Source: Patiria miniata
Taxonomy: Eukaryota > Echinodermata > Asteroidea > Valvatida > Asterinidae
Direction: 5' to 3'
Assembly (NCBI RefSeq): GCF_015706575.1
Contig: NW_024037057.1
Coordinates: 4,669,501-4,733,500 of the forward strand
Length of the DNA stretch: 64,000 nt
The notes beneath the pieces are model-generated. The model ran no database searches. It was not told the DNA's origin and saw only the letters and a program-made list of their open reading frames with translations. Shown here one piece after another: positions 48,601 to 60,300 of this stretch. The first letter of the stretch is position 1. Each line of letters begins with the position of its first letter. Position numbers and translations under genes: made by a program.

Positions 48601-51600
48601 CCTTGGCAGTGAGTGAGAACCCCTCGAAGCGCAACGCTATGCCATTACTCCATGAAAGTACACCCCACACTTCAGGATAACTACCGAAATCACAAACCAC
48701 CAGATTCCGCATGCGACTTGCTGATTCAGCGATATATTTCAAATCGCGACTGTAAATGCTACACTGTTTCATGTCAAGCTTCTTTAAGTGAATCATCGAC
48801 TGCAAACTAGCCGCCCACGTTCCTGCGTGACCACCCAAGTTCGAATTCTCTGAAATGTTGAGATCGGCCAAGTTTGGCATTTGACGTAATGATGCAGCAA
48901 GGTGTTCAATGTCAGTGTTTTGCAGTGAGCAATCACTTAACTCTAACTCCTGAAGTTCCGTCAGGTTTTGCAAGAGTGGGGTCCAGATACATGCAGAACC
49001 ACCCAGACCACAAATGCCATGAATAGTCAATCTGACTAAATCGCTCCGATTATTGAATGGCTGCAGTACATCCGCCAAATCCTTGACAATGAGTGAGAAC
49101 CCCTTGATACTCAACTCTATGCCATTACCCCATAACTGTACACACCAAACTTCAGGGTAACTACTGAAATCACAGTCCACCAGATTCCGCATGCGACTTA
49201 CTGATTCAGCAATATATTTCAAATCGCGACTGTAAATGCTACAGTAATTCATGTCAAGCTTCTTTAAGTGAATCATCGACTGCAAACTAGTCGCCCACGT
49301 TCCTGCGTGACCACCCAAGTTCGAATTCTTTGAAATGTTGAGATCGGTCAGGTTTGGCATTTGATGTAATGATCCAGCAAGGTGTCCAATGTCAGTGCTT
49401 TGCAGTGAGCAATCACTTAACTCTAACTCCTTAAGTTCCGTCAGGTTTTGCAAGAGTGGGGTCCAGATACATGCAGAACCATCCAGACCACAAATGCCAT
49501 GAATAGTCAATCTGACTAAATCGCTCCGATTATTGAATGGCTGCAGTACATCCGCCAAATCATTGGCAGTGAGTGAGAACCCCCGAAGGCTCAACTCTAT
49601 GCCATTACTCCTTGACTGTACACGCCACACTTCAAAGTAACTACTGAAATCACAATCCACCAGATTCCGCATGCGACTTGCTGATTCAGCGATATATTTC
49701 AAATCGCGACTGTAAATGCTACAGTGTTTCATGTCAAGCTTCTTTAAGTGAATCATCGACTGCAAACTAGTCGCCCACGTTTCAGCGTTACCACCCAATC
49801 CCTCATTCCATGGAAATCTAAGATGGGCCAAGTTGGGCATGTCCCCAACTGATGATGCAATATGTGATAGATCTTGTTCATTTATGTCGCATTTCCATAA
49901 ATCGAGTGATTGCAGGTGAATCATCTTCTGCAAACAAGCCGCCCACGTTCCTGCGTGACCACCCAATCCCTCATTGCCTGCAAGGCTAAGATGGGCCAAG
50001 TTGGGCATGTCCCCTACTGATGATGCAATATGTGATAGATCTTGTTCATTGATGTCGCATTCCCGTAAATCGAGTGATTTCAGGTGAATCATTTCCTGCA
50101 AACAAGCCGCCCAAGTTCCTGCGTGACCACCCAAGTTCGAATTCTCTGAGATGTTGAGATCGGTCAGGTTTGGCATTTGACGTAATGATGCAGCAAGGTG
50201 TTCAATGTCAGCGCATTGCAGTGCGCAATCACTTAACTCTAACTCCTGAAGTTCCGTCAGGTTTTGCAAGAGTGGGGTCCAGATACCTGCAGAACCACCC
50301 AGACCACAAATGCCATGAATAGTCAATCCGACTAAATCGCTCCGCTTATTGAATGACTGCAGTACATCCGCGAAATCCTTGACAGTGAGTGTTAACCCCT
50401 TGATGATCAACGTTATGCCATTTCCCATTGACTGTACCCGCCACTCCTCAAAGAAACTACCGAAATCACAATCCACCAGATTCCGCATGCGACTTACTGA
50501 TTCAGCGATATATTTCAAATCGCGACTGTAAATGCTACAGTGTTTCATGTCAAGCTTCTTTAAGTGAATCATCGACTGCAAACTAGCCGCCCACGTTCCT
50601 ACGTTACCACCCAATCCCTTATTGCCTGAAAGACCAAGATCGGCCAAGTTTGGCATATTCCCAACCGATGATGCAATGTCTACTGCATCACGCGAGTCTA
50701 AGCAACATTCATTCAAACGAAGTGTCGCGAGGTTTTCATCCCTCGCAAGTGGACCGCCCAGTCTTTGGCTGAGCCGCCCAAATTATTTCCTCCAAGGTTT
50801 ATTTCAATCAAGTTACCTCCATTACGAAATGATGACAAAAGTTTGTTAGCACTGCTACCAGTTAGTGCGCATTCTTCGAAATGCAAAACGCGCACGTTTC
50901 TCATTGGGATCAAATGCGAAGCTACGACTTCACTCAACCTTGACAGGTTACACGCCTCTAAGTGAATTTCACTTACTTTATCGAAGTAATCTACTTCCGA
51001 TAACTCTGTCTGCTCGGCAACATGCTGCAGCAACCACACAAACGAGTTTACGCTGTCGTTGCCACTTAACTCTATGCCTCCAGTCAAAAAAGACTCAATG
51101 AAATCAACTGATAACAAATCTCTTGCTTGACTTTCAAAGTAGCAATTTAAGCCCAATTCCTTCATATCCTTATACAGATTCCCGCTATCGATATCCTTAT
51201 CATGCAGCATTCGCAGTACATGCCGTGTGCAATGCTCATTGTCGCCACAGCAGAAGCGCATCAAGTACTCAAAATTTATAGGATCTCCAAGTTTATCAAG
51301 AATCTTCTGAAATGTCCCGTCTCCTTTGCTTAAAAGACACTGAAAGTACATAGCTGCGCAATACTCTTGAAGTGTCTTATGAATGAACTGCACGTTATTG
51401 TGCGTTTCAAGCCAATTCATGACCCGCTGGCTAGTGAGAATACCCGCTTGTTTTGCTTTATCAAGTGCACTCTTCTCAAACTCTTCCTCTTGAAATGATA
51501 GTCTTTGCTCTGGGGAAACAAGCCCTTTGAATGCAGTTTTGCCGATTGCAATTAGTACTTTCGATATTGCTTCTTCTGATATTTCAGGCATTTTTCTTCG

Positions 51601-52508
51601 AAACATGTATCCAATTGCCTGACTGAACAATCTCGATAAAGTTTCGGGTAGCTTTGACTTTTCCCTCCATAATAAGCACATCAGCAGAAGAAACATGGGA
51701 CTTTTTGACAAATCAGACAGCACATCTGATGACTGAATCCTGTCAAGAAGTCCCTCAGCAATATCAAGCTTTTTAGAGAAAAACCTTCTCACATACTGCC
51801 CAATATCTTCCTTCCTCAATCCCAAAACTTTCACATGGGTGAAAGGTTTGGAAATGAGTGATTTGCTTGCCAATTTAGCAAAGTGTGAGGTGCGTGTTGT
51901 TACAACTACAAAACATTCTTTGCCAAATTTTCGATTGAGCATTCTTAGAATGGACCCAAATTTCTCTGGTTCCAGGCTAGTTGTCCCGAATTCATCAAAA
52001 CCATCTATCAGAATGAGCACACTACTACCATTGTCTTTGATAAATGCTTCCAAATCACGCTTGTTAACCTTTGTGTCATCTGATAAAAGTTGGTCAAACA
52101 CTGAATCAACAAGATCCGACTTTTGTTCGAGAGCGGACATTTTTAATACAAACACAAGTGGAAACTCTCCAAGTGCAACACCTGTAGCCCAGTCGTATGC
52201 CATTTTGTCAATAATGGTTGACTTCCCCATCCCAGCTGACCCACACAAAATGGCGCGTTTAATCACATTCCCGTCTTTAGTTTTAACGAGAAAAATGTCC
52301 CCATACTCTTTAACAAACCCCTCTATGTCATCCTGGTCATCCTGTCCGAATTGTAACTCTGTATATATGTCCCTAATATGTTTCATGTCGTCATCGACCC
52401 AGGGTATTAACTGAACGTAACTACCTGTGGCAGTATACCGGTCTTTCAATTCGCTCCTGCACTGACTAGCAGAATCACTCGGACTGGATTTAGCTCTTCC
52501 CATCTCGG
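45635..52508 (-). CDS. gene B last exon: NACHT and LRRs, one frame change
   Basis: The acceptor CTTTTAATAG precedes 52508, phase 1. Walker A is GSAGMGKST, Walker B LILIDGFDEF, then VVVTTRTSH. FIHKTLQEYCAAMY marks the region after NACHT. About 1,700 residues of LRR follow, with units such as NLGGHAGTWAACLQ, MIHLKSLDL and RMRNLVDCDF. The upstream frame ends at 50713 (LRGMKTSRHFV) while the LRR frame runs from further upstream to 45635. The switch falls near the A4 run at 50733-50736 on the coding strand. One more A there would give LRGMKNLATLRLNECCLDSR, consistent with the LRR pattern. The C-terminus is SGVDFESSEDD. Confidence 0.85.
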
Positions 52509-55500
52509 CTATTAAAAGAAAAGATGCAACATTACTTGTGTATCTTGCAGCGGCACCGGCGTAACAAAAATAAATGATGCACTTAAATCCAGCGTCCCCA
52601 CCCCTCCGTTATTAAACCAGAATTCCTTTGAAGCAACTGTATACAATCGCACTTCATGTTGTTGATTTTCCTATGACCCCTTTTAGCCGTTTTTTCCCCA
52701 ACCATATTATCAATTAGTGGCACAATTGGCGTCTCCGTCACTTTTTGTAGCCGAATATTTAAAGATGTATTATATTCTAGTTAATCCCATATAATACACT
52801 TTATTTGCAAATTGCCATTTTTCTTGTAATACAAACAGTATTTTTAGACATCGAAAATAATCCCACGTTCATCGAAAAATGTATTTTAAGTGTCGATAAT
52901 GTAAGGACTGGGAACAAGTCTACTTGTTGCCTAAAATAGAATTAAAGTAGTTGTTGGAGTACAGTGGCGTAGCATCTGGGGTGGGTAAGGTGGTTATTAC
53001 TCCCCCTGGAGAGTTTTAAGAATTTATTGTCCACGAGTTGTCTTTATATTTATCGTCCCATGAACGCAGCAATTGTGCCAGCACGAAGAACACTGACTAT
53101 TAAATTGCCCAATAGTTCCCATAGTCGTCCGCTTGGCACATGGCCCCAATAGGAAATGGTGTCCAGTCCCCCTCCCCCCCCCCCCATTCTTTTTTTTTTT
53201 TATTTTACGGAGGTCGGGTTACCAAGGAAAAGAACAATGTGCCCTTTGTGTACGTCTACAATGCCACCCCCCCCCCCACCCCAATCAAAATGACCTTGCT
53301 ACGAACCTGTTTTGTCTTTTAATTATAGCATTTAAAAAAATATCTATAGCATTTTAGTGGAGTATTCGGTTGGAGAAACAGCGAACATTTGTTGGGCACG
53401 GACAGTATATCTTGAAAACAATTTTTGACTTTATGATAGAGGAAAACAGTGAAAATGGCAAGCGAGAGAAGATACGACTCTGCGTATCATTATTTACCTG
53501 GACTGCTTTCTGGCATAGCCACGTTCTGAATGATGGTGAAAGTAGGATCATTAACGGGTCCCAGGAAGGTCGGATTATTTGCACCGCCAATATGCATGGA
53601 ATCCACTGAAACGTGTTGCACTTGCACAGGTCCACATCTGAGTACAGCAGCTGATGGGGATGAGGCTCCTAGTTGGAGTCCTACAGGTGCGATGTCTTGA
53701 ACTGAACTTGGACTCTGCATTATCTGTCCGACTTGTGATGTCGTTTCTCTGACCAATGTCTCTTGTATCTCTGAAGGATTTCTAGGTACAACATCCACTT
53801 GCCCATGACTTGGATTTTGGTGTGTTAACCTTTTGAGTCCATAATCCTCGGATGATTGTATCCTCTCTTTCTGAATACTCGGCTCTGTGCCGCCTCCCTC
53901 TCGCTGGTTTTGTATCTGTCCCTCAGATGATGTAGTCCCTTTCTGCTGGCGTTGTTCTCTAGCCACTCTCACTTCTACCTCTGGTTCATGTTTGGCTTCA
54001 TGACCGACTTCCTCCCTACTCAGTCTCTGGTCCCCAATTGATGAAGTCCCCTTCTGCTTGCTCTGTTCTTTAACCCCTTCCACTAAAACGTCTTGTTGAA
54101 GTTTATCTCGATGAACAACATACTCCTGTTTCGGACAAAGTCCATCAGATGATAAGGTCCCTTCCTGCGTTTTCCGCTCTTCGTGAAACCCAGCCCTTTG
54201 GTTGTCTGCCTGCCTACTGTGTTCATCCCCCATCTGCTCTTGTACTAATTTTTGGTCTCTTGCCTTCTTCCTTTTCGGCAATAATGAGAGAATAGACCTT
54301 TTTAAACGATATTTAAATGAGGGTGATTGGGATGATGTCATTGAAACATTTGGGGAATTTTTTTCTCCGGCACCTGCAACTTGATTCTGTACCTCAACCG
54401 TCTCTCGATGACCAACCTCCTCCTGACTCGGTCTCTGTTCCTCATCATGTCTTTGAAGATTGTCTTGTTCCTCGTGTCCCTGTCTCTGTCGATTACATGT
54501 TGTACTCCCTTTCTGCCTGCTCTTCTCTTTCTCTTGTACCTCTGATTGAGGTTTGTCTAGATGACCAACTTCCTCCTGACTCGCTCTCTGTTCCTCATCA
54601 TGTCTCTGAAGATGATCTTGTTCCTCATGTTCCGGTCTCTGTCCCTCAGATGTTGTACTCGTTGTCTGCCTGCTCACCTCTGTAACTTTTACCTCTGATT
54701 GAAGTTTGTCTCGATGACCAACTTCCTCCTGATTCGGTCTCTGTTCCTCATCTGATGGTCTGATATGCTTCTGTATGCCCTGCTCTTCAACAGCTCCTGG
54801 TTCATGTCTGTGAAGTCGGCCGTGTACCTCGTGTCTCGGTCTCTGCTCCTCCCTTTCTGTACTCCCTTTCTGCTTGCTCTCCTCTTCCACTTGTATCTCT
54901 GATTGAGGTTCGTCGCAATATACAACTTTCTCCTGTCCTAGTCTCTGGTCCTCCGATGATATAAACTCTTTCTGCTTGCTTTGTTCTTTGGCCCCTCCTA
55001 CTTGTACCTCTGATTGAGGTGTGCCTCGATGAACAACTTCCTCCTGTCCTGGACTCTGGTCCTCCGATGATGTAGTCCCTTTCTGTTTGCTTTCTCCTTT
55101 AGCCCCTCCCACTTGAACCTCTTGCTTAGGTTTGTCTCTGTGACCGACCATATGTCTCGGTCTCTGGTCTTCAGATGACGTAGCCACCTTGTGCTTGCTC
55201 TGTTCTTTAGCCCCTCCCAATTGTACCTCTAGATGAGGCTTGTCTCGATGACCAAGTTGTTTCATCCTCTGTTGCTCATCTGATGGAATCATTAAGACCA
55301 AATCAGCACGCCCGATCGAATTTAATGCATCTCGCAAACGTTGGAATCCTTCCTCTCGATATGTTTGCTTTCTCCACCAAGAACGCAGCATTTGTTGGCT
55401 CCTTTTTTTGTTGTCTTGTGAGTTGGTTTGGATTTGCTTGATTTCTGCTTCTTCAAATCCCAGTAGTTTTGCCAGTTCTTCCCAGGATGATTCAGTGCTC

Positions 55501-58500
55501 GAAGCCAAGTCCCGAAAGAACTGATCATCGACAGGGTGTTTGTCTGCCAAAACAAAAAGAAACCTTTTCGTCAGTATGTAACTAAAAGCATGTAATTGCC
55601 TTTTAAGATTGAAAGGCAATTATAACTTTAGACGATACATATGCTTTGGTTGAAAAAAAGCAAATAATTAATCGGATTTCATTCAGCCGCTTTAAATATC
55701 AATGTCAATGATTTTTTTTCTCTTTTGAGAATAACATCGGAGGTGGCGCAACACAATTTAAACTACAAGTACTTGCTATTCACCAGACTCACAAAACAGC
55801 AGAATGCAAGAGCATGGATCCTGATCTGAAAATTTGATATACCAGTGCAAAGGCTTCGCTAAAGTTGCTTAGGTCGTTCATTTTTGTGACATGAATATAG
55901 ATACTAAGGTGGATGTGGCATCCCCTCCTAAATTACGAGGGAATATCTAAATACCTATCTAAATTACTCAGGTTTATCACCATCTCGAAAGAGTGTTTTT
56001 TTCTTAAGCATATACCTTTTAGTCCACCACCCAGTAGGCCATCAGTGCACAGACGGAGTGAGATGTTCTCGTCCTGATGAATTCCACAGTCGTGAAGTGT
56101 CAGCAAATTATGGAGCTGGAAAAAAATAACATCCTGATGTTACACACAGTGCACTCTCTGAAACAAAGAGTTGAACGATGCCAGTTGGGTGGATGTGATT
56201 ACACAACCTGGCTAAACAAAAGTTGTAAAATTAACTTTCATCCGGGTGCAATGAAATCATGTGAGACTGAATCGGTGGGGCTATATATAATCGTTGTTAA
56301 TCTATTACTTGAGTGCTTAAGTGCCACTGCACCGACATTAGAAGCAGCACTGGTTTAATATGCACGAATAATGTAATGAGAATCAGAAGAGGTTGGCACT
56401 AAAACTCACACTGCATAGTCTTTACTTCGATGGAATGTAGATTGGGAATTTACAACACGGTTACTTTGTAAAATACAGAGCTATTTTTACCTCAAAGTTA
56501 CGAAAGTTTCTTCGGATGAACAGTCGCTGTTGTTGAGGCTGCACAGCAATTTTCTCACTTATTATCACTTTTAAGATCAAGACAGGTGTCTCTGGATCCA
56601 CTTGCAAGCACATTATCTTTGGTTTTTGTGAACGACGACTTTGGATGAAGACTTGCACATATCTCCGACTGTCAAAAAAGCAGTACTGCATGCTAAGGGT
56701 CTCTCAATAGTTTGAATTGACATATTAAATGAATAAAGGTAAAGACCATCAACTTTCACTGTAAGCACTCTCTTCGCTATTTTTAAACTGAGGAAATTTT
56801 GTTTTCCAAGGGAGTTAAATTGTCTAAAAAACCACCGAAATTTGATGCCTATGTAATTTTTCAAACACGAGGTGCAATACGTATGCCAGCGTTTAATCGT
56901 CTTTTACCTGATTAGCTGAGGTTTGTCTTGATCGCCAACTTGTTCCTTTTTCAGTTTCTTTTCCTCGGTTGATGCCACCCCGTTTTGTTTGCTCTCCTCG
57001 TCTACTCCTGCATCTTGACGCCTGTTTGGCTTGGCTCCATTTGCTTCGTCTCTTGATTTGCCCGTTACTGATGTAAAAACAAATATAGAGCGATCATATA
57101 TGTTAAACTATCTCTACTGTTTTGGTGGTTTGTTTTCTAAAATTAACAATTAGGTATTTTTAGTTGCTTATTTGTTTAAAGAGTCCGAAGTGAGAGCAGG
57201 TTACCGTATATTTTTTTATCCTTAAATTATAGTGACTAATGTACAGTTTCATCTCTAATCACTCCTTAAATGTTATCTGCTTGTTTTGCATTTTAGCTCA
57301 CCCGGTACATTTTGGGCCAAATCAGTCAGCCCGATGGCCTCCAATGCTCGTCTCAGCTTCTGAGCTGCGTCTTCGTGATCTGTCGTCTTTTCCCACCAAG
57401 TGAGTAGCATGTGACGGCTCCCTTCAGTGCTGCCTTCGTTGGTGGTTTGGATGTCTGCAATTTCCGCTTCTTCATATCCTAGGTGTTTGGCAAGTTCCTT
57501 CCACGATGATTCGATTTTTGATGACAAGTCCCTGAGGTACTCATCGTCAATGCTGGCTTCGTCTGTCCAAAGCAAGAGTAACGTCAGTGAGACATTTTCA
57601 AATACGACCGCCACGGTTTATAAGTTATCAACAACAGATTCAACAAGAAGAGACTCTTGGTCTGAATGTTGAATTTTCTGCATTTACCGACAGTCCGACT
57701 CCCAGCTCCGATGAAGGCCTAGTCAGGCCCAAAATTTAGCGACACAAATTCTTGGTGAGCACTGCTTGAACTTATTTTCATCATATATTTTCAAATTGAG
57801 ATTGTTTTTTTTTACTAGGACATTTACTCGTACCCTCTACCATTTACCTTTTAGTACATCGTCGTCATGTGCGTCATTTAAGGATAGACGAAGAGAGATG
57901 AGTTTATCCTCGTCAACGCCATTCTCCTCAAGTGTGAGCAAGTCACAGAGCTAACAGAGTAAATCATGTAAAACGTAAATTACACAATCAGAAGAGAAAG
58001 TGAGAACATTTTAGTTGTGCATTGTTTATACAGCCATCAAATTACGTTCGTTCAAGCCTAGTAGGAACGCCATTCTCCTCAAGTGTGAGCAAGTCACAGA
58101 GCTAACAAAGTAAATCATGTAAAAAAGTAAATTACACAATCAGAAGAGAAAGTGAGAACATTTTAGTTGTGCATTGTTTAAACAGCCATCAAATTACGTT
58201 CGTTCAAGCCTAGTAGGAAGGAATGGATACTGATTTTCAGGGACGGCGGAACACGATGGGAGGGGGTGGCGGGGAACTCCCCCCCTAAGATTTACCCAAG
58301 TGCGGACATAAATGTACCCCTTCGTGATGCCCCCAGTTGGAAAATATATATTCCCACAATGCGAACATTAGATTTGGATATATTTGAAATTGATATCTAC
58401 CTGGACGTTTTCCCTGATGCACAGACGCTGATGTCGTGCCTCCACACCAATCTTCCTCTGGATTGTTTTTTTGAGAGATGAGACGGATGTCTCAGGATGG

Positions 58501-59079
58501 AGTTCGAAATAAAGTGTCTTGGATCTATGCGAGGAGGGAGTCCGGACAAAGACCTGCAGTTTCTGTTTTACGTCTTTGGTGTTACTGTGAAAATAGGGGG
58601 AAATCCCGAGTAGTTTTAGAAATGCATTATTCTAAAATAGAATGGGATCAGTGAATAATTTATTTTAAAGCTATAGCCAAAGTTACATCCACGGTCATGA
58701 GTCTCGCAAAATTAGAAGAATTGCACAAGTTCACTCAACTTTTACACAAGTAGCTGGAAAGAGTCAATGATTCAAACAAATCCTTCGATATTAACTTACA
58801 ATTATAACCCTCATTTTAAATGAATAATGTCATTGCTGTTTACCTCTGACTTTCATGTCTCTGCTTTGATTGTCTTCGAGTCCATCTTTTCGATGGTCTT
58901 CTCTTTGCACAGCAATCATCCGATGACGTTTTCCTGTAATGCAGTACAGACAGGAAAGCTTGTTTCCTCCTTGGTTTGACTTTAGTCTTCCTGCTGATGA
59001 GCTTGGCGTTGGAGTGGTCGCACACGACGGCTGTTGCCTTAATGTATGCATTCAACTGCTGAACGGTCTTTCGCGGCAT
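45635..59079 (-). CDS. NLR gene B, UBL-DD-UBL-DD-repeat-NACHT-LRR (whole gene)
   Basis: Nine exons: 58844-59079, 58401-58584, 57848-57950, 57302-57562, 56908-57067, 56491-56668, 56016-56115, 53498-55543 and 45635-52508. All have GT-AG borders and matching phases. Coding length totals 10,142 nt, one base short of 3,381 codons, which fits the single frame change seen near 50733 in the last exon. Otherwise about 3,380 residues. It is the tandem paralogue of gene A, lacking death domain 3 and the long acidic tail and having a shorter charged repeat. The role is inferred as a cytosolic NLR sensor. Either it is a recent pseudogene or the assembly dropped one base of a homopolymer. Confidence 0.75.
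52509..53497 (-). other. gene B intron before the NACHT exon
   Basis: A 989-nt intron with proper ends. It has no equivalent of death domain 3. A hAT-like repeat occupies 52962-53309. Confidence 0.6.
52962..53309. mobile_element. hAT-like non-autonomous element, diverged
   Basis: It starts CAGTGGCGTAGCATCTGG and ends TTGCTACGAACCTG, an imperfect inverse. It contains C-runs and an AATGACCTTGCTACG end like the AATGACCGTGCTACG end of the element at 41099-41886. No target duplication remains visible. Confidence 0.5.
53498..55543 (-). CDS. gene B exon: death domain 2 plus charged repeat
   Basis: A 2,046-nt exon, acceptor TTTTGGCAG, donor CCAG|GTAAAT, phase 1 both sides, about 682 residues. The death domain reads FFRDLASSTESSWEELAKLL, GFEEAEIKQIQ, LRSWWRKQ and FQRLRDALNSIGRADL. 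The array then repeats words such as KEQSKQKGTTSSEDQ, RPGQEEVVH, RDKP and SEVQVGGA. Basic clusters are fewer than in gene A (one at PKRKKARDQK). The last 100 residues are not repetitive (VLRCGPVQVQHVSVDSMHIG, PTFTIIQNVAMP) and have no equivalent in gene A. Confidence 0.8.
55544..56015 (-). other. gene B intron between UBL2 and DD2
   Basis: A 472-nt intron, nothing recognised inside. Confidence 0.6.
56016..56115 (-). CDS. gene B exon: ubiquitin-like domain 2, second part
   Basis: A 100-nt exon encoding LHNLLTLHDCGIHQDENISL and RLCTDGLLGGGLK, almost identical to gene A. The glycine run LLGGG is conserved. The donor is AAAAG|GTATAT, phase 1. Confidence 0.8.
56116..56490 (-). other. gene B intron within UBL2
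   Basis: A 375-nt intron splitting the second ubiquitin-like domain at the same codon position as in gene A. A short open frame at 56077-56358 on the plus strand is not supported. Confidence 0.55.
56491..56668 (-). CDS. gene B exon: ubiquitin-like domain 2, first part
   Basis: A 178-nt exon: RRYVQVFIQSRR, IMCLQVDPETPVLILKVI, KIAVQPQQQRLFIRRNF. This is a ubiquitin-fold pattern with the QRL strand. Acceptor TTTTTTGACAG, donor TTTGAG|GTAAAA. Confidence 0.8.
56908..57067 (-). CDS. gene B exon: acidic linker
   Basis: 160 nt, same length and phases as in gene A. Conserved RRQDAGVDEESKQ and KKEQVGDQDKPQLI. The start (TGKSRDEANGAKP) is diverged. Confidence 0.7.
57302..57562 (-). CDS. gene B exon: death domain 1
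   Basis: A 261-nt symmetric phase 1-1 exon. YLRDLSSKIESSWKELAKHL, GYEEAEIADIQ, LLTWWEKTTDH and QKLRRALEAIGLTDLAQNV define a complete death domain. Very close to gene A death domain 1. Confidence 0.85.
57848..57950 (-). CDS. gene B exon: ubiquitin-like domain 1, second part
   Basis: 103 nt encoding LCDLLTLEENGVDEDKLISL and RLSLNDAHDDDVLK. Joins in phase 0 to 58401-58584 and in phase 1 to death domain 1. Part of this exon and its acceptor are copied at 58066-58216. Confidence 0.75.
57915..58216. repeat. 151-bp tandem duplication including a partial UBL exon
   Basis: The sequence from 57915 recurs at 58066 with few changes. The upstream copy keeps the splice acceptor and the first 36 or so coding bases of the UBL exon (LCDLLTLEENGV), but not its donor, so it is a decoy acceptor. 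Confidence 0.75.
58401..58584 (-). CDS. gene B exon: ubiquitin-like domain 1, first part
   Basis: 184 nt. DVKQKLQVFVRTP, LYFELHPETSVSSLKKTI, RKIGVEARHQRLCIRENVQ: ubiquitin-fold strands, helix and QRL strand. Nine bases shorter than gene A, in the loop after the first strand. Acceptor TTTTCACAG, donor CCAG|GTAGAT. Confidence 0.75.
58844..59079 (-). CDS. gene B exon: basic N-terminal segment
   Basis: The ATG at 59079-59077 aligns with gene A (MPRKTVQQLNAYIKATAVV). Same exon length (236 nt). The core DHSNAKLISRKTKVKPRRKQ is conserved, then K/R-rich. A strong acceptor (pyrimidine tract then TTTCAG before 59114) gives 35 nt of 5' UTR in this exon, so at least one further upstream non-coding exon is expected. 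Confidence 0.7.
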
Positions 59080-59335
59080 CTTGGTAGAGATCAGCACGAG
59101 TTAAAGTATCCTTACTGAAAGAATAGAAAAAAAAATCAAGTTAAAACCAGTGCAATACTATCCACCGTTTCTGAGGAGCTGTACATATAAGCCATTTCAC
59201 GAATACCGCAATCTTTAAATTTGTGTTCAGGGGGCAATTCAATATAGCAACGCATCCCATCACATCGAAGATACTACGATGTACATCGAGGATGGTGACT
59301 TTTAATAGCAGGTTAGTTGACTTGAGAATGCACAG

Positions 59336-60300
59336 CTTATGATGGACTTGTAACTGACTTATGATGGACTTGTGATGGACTTGTGATGGACTTGTGATGG
59401 ACTTGGGATGGACTTGTGATGGACTTATGATGAACCAAGGATGTACTTGTGATGGACTTGGGATGGACTTGGGATGGACTTGGGTTGGACTTGGGATGGA
59501 CTTGTGATGTACTTGTGATGAACTTGTGGTGGACTTGTAATGGACTTAAGATGAACCAAGGATGGACTTGTGATGGACTTGGGATGGACTTGGGATGAAC
59601 CAAGGATGGACTTGGGATGGACTTGGGATGGACTTGGGTTGGACTTGGGATGGACTTGGGATGGACTTGGGATGGACTTGTGATGGACTTGTAAAGGACT
59701 TGTGATGGACTTGGGATGTACTCGGGATGGACTTGGGATGGACTTGTGATGGACTTGTGATAGACTTGTGATGGACTTGGGACGGACTTGGGACGGACTT
59801 GTGATGGACTTGGGATAGATCTGGGATGGACTTGTAATAGACTTGTAATGGAATTGTGATGGACTTGGTATGGACTTGTGATGAACCAAGGATGGACTTG
59901 GGATGGACTTGGGATGGACTTGGATTGGACTTGGGATGGACTTGTGATGGACTTGTGATGAACTTGGGATGGACTCGGGATGGACTTGGGATGGACATGT
60001 GATAGACTTGTGATGGACTTTTGATGGACTTGGGACGGACTTGTTATGGACTTGGGATGGACTCGGGATGGACTTGGGATGGACTTGTGATGGACTTGTA
60101 ATGGACTTGTGATGGACTTGGGATGTACTTGTGATAGACTTGGGGTGGACTCGGGATGGACATGGGATGGACTTGTGATAGACTTGTGATAGACTTGTGA
60201 TGGGCTTGTGACAGACTTGTGATGGGCTTGTGATGGACTTGTGATGGGCTTTTGATGGACTTCTGATGGACCTGTGATAAACTTGTGATGGTCTTATGGA
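59336..60300. repeat. minisatellite, 11-bp unit TGATGGACTTG
   Basis: Nearly 1 kb of TGATGGACTTG or GGATGGACTTG units with occasional variants (GATGAACCAAGGATGGA blocks recur). Because 11 is not a multiple of three, the three minus-strand phases rotate through the same word and stay open by chance. They give long false frames of KSITSPSQVHH type. It lies just upstream of the gene B 5' exon. Confidence 0.95.

Noticed and set aside
59337-59998. Three long minus-strand open frames rich in KSITSPSQVHH
   Set aside because: They are the three phases of an 11-bp minisatellite without stops; no start context, splice sites or real domain.
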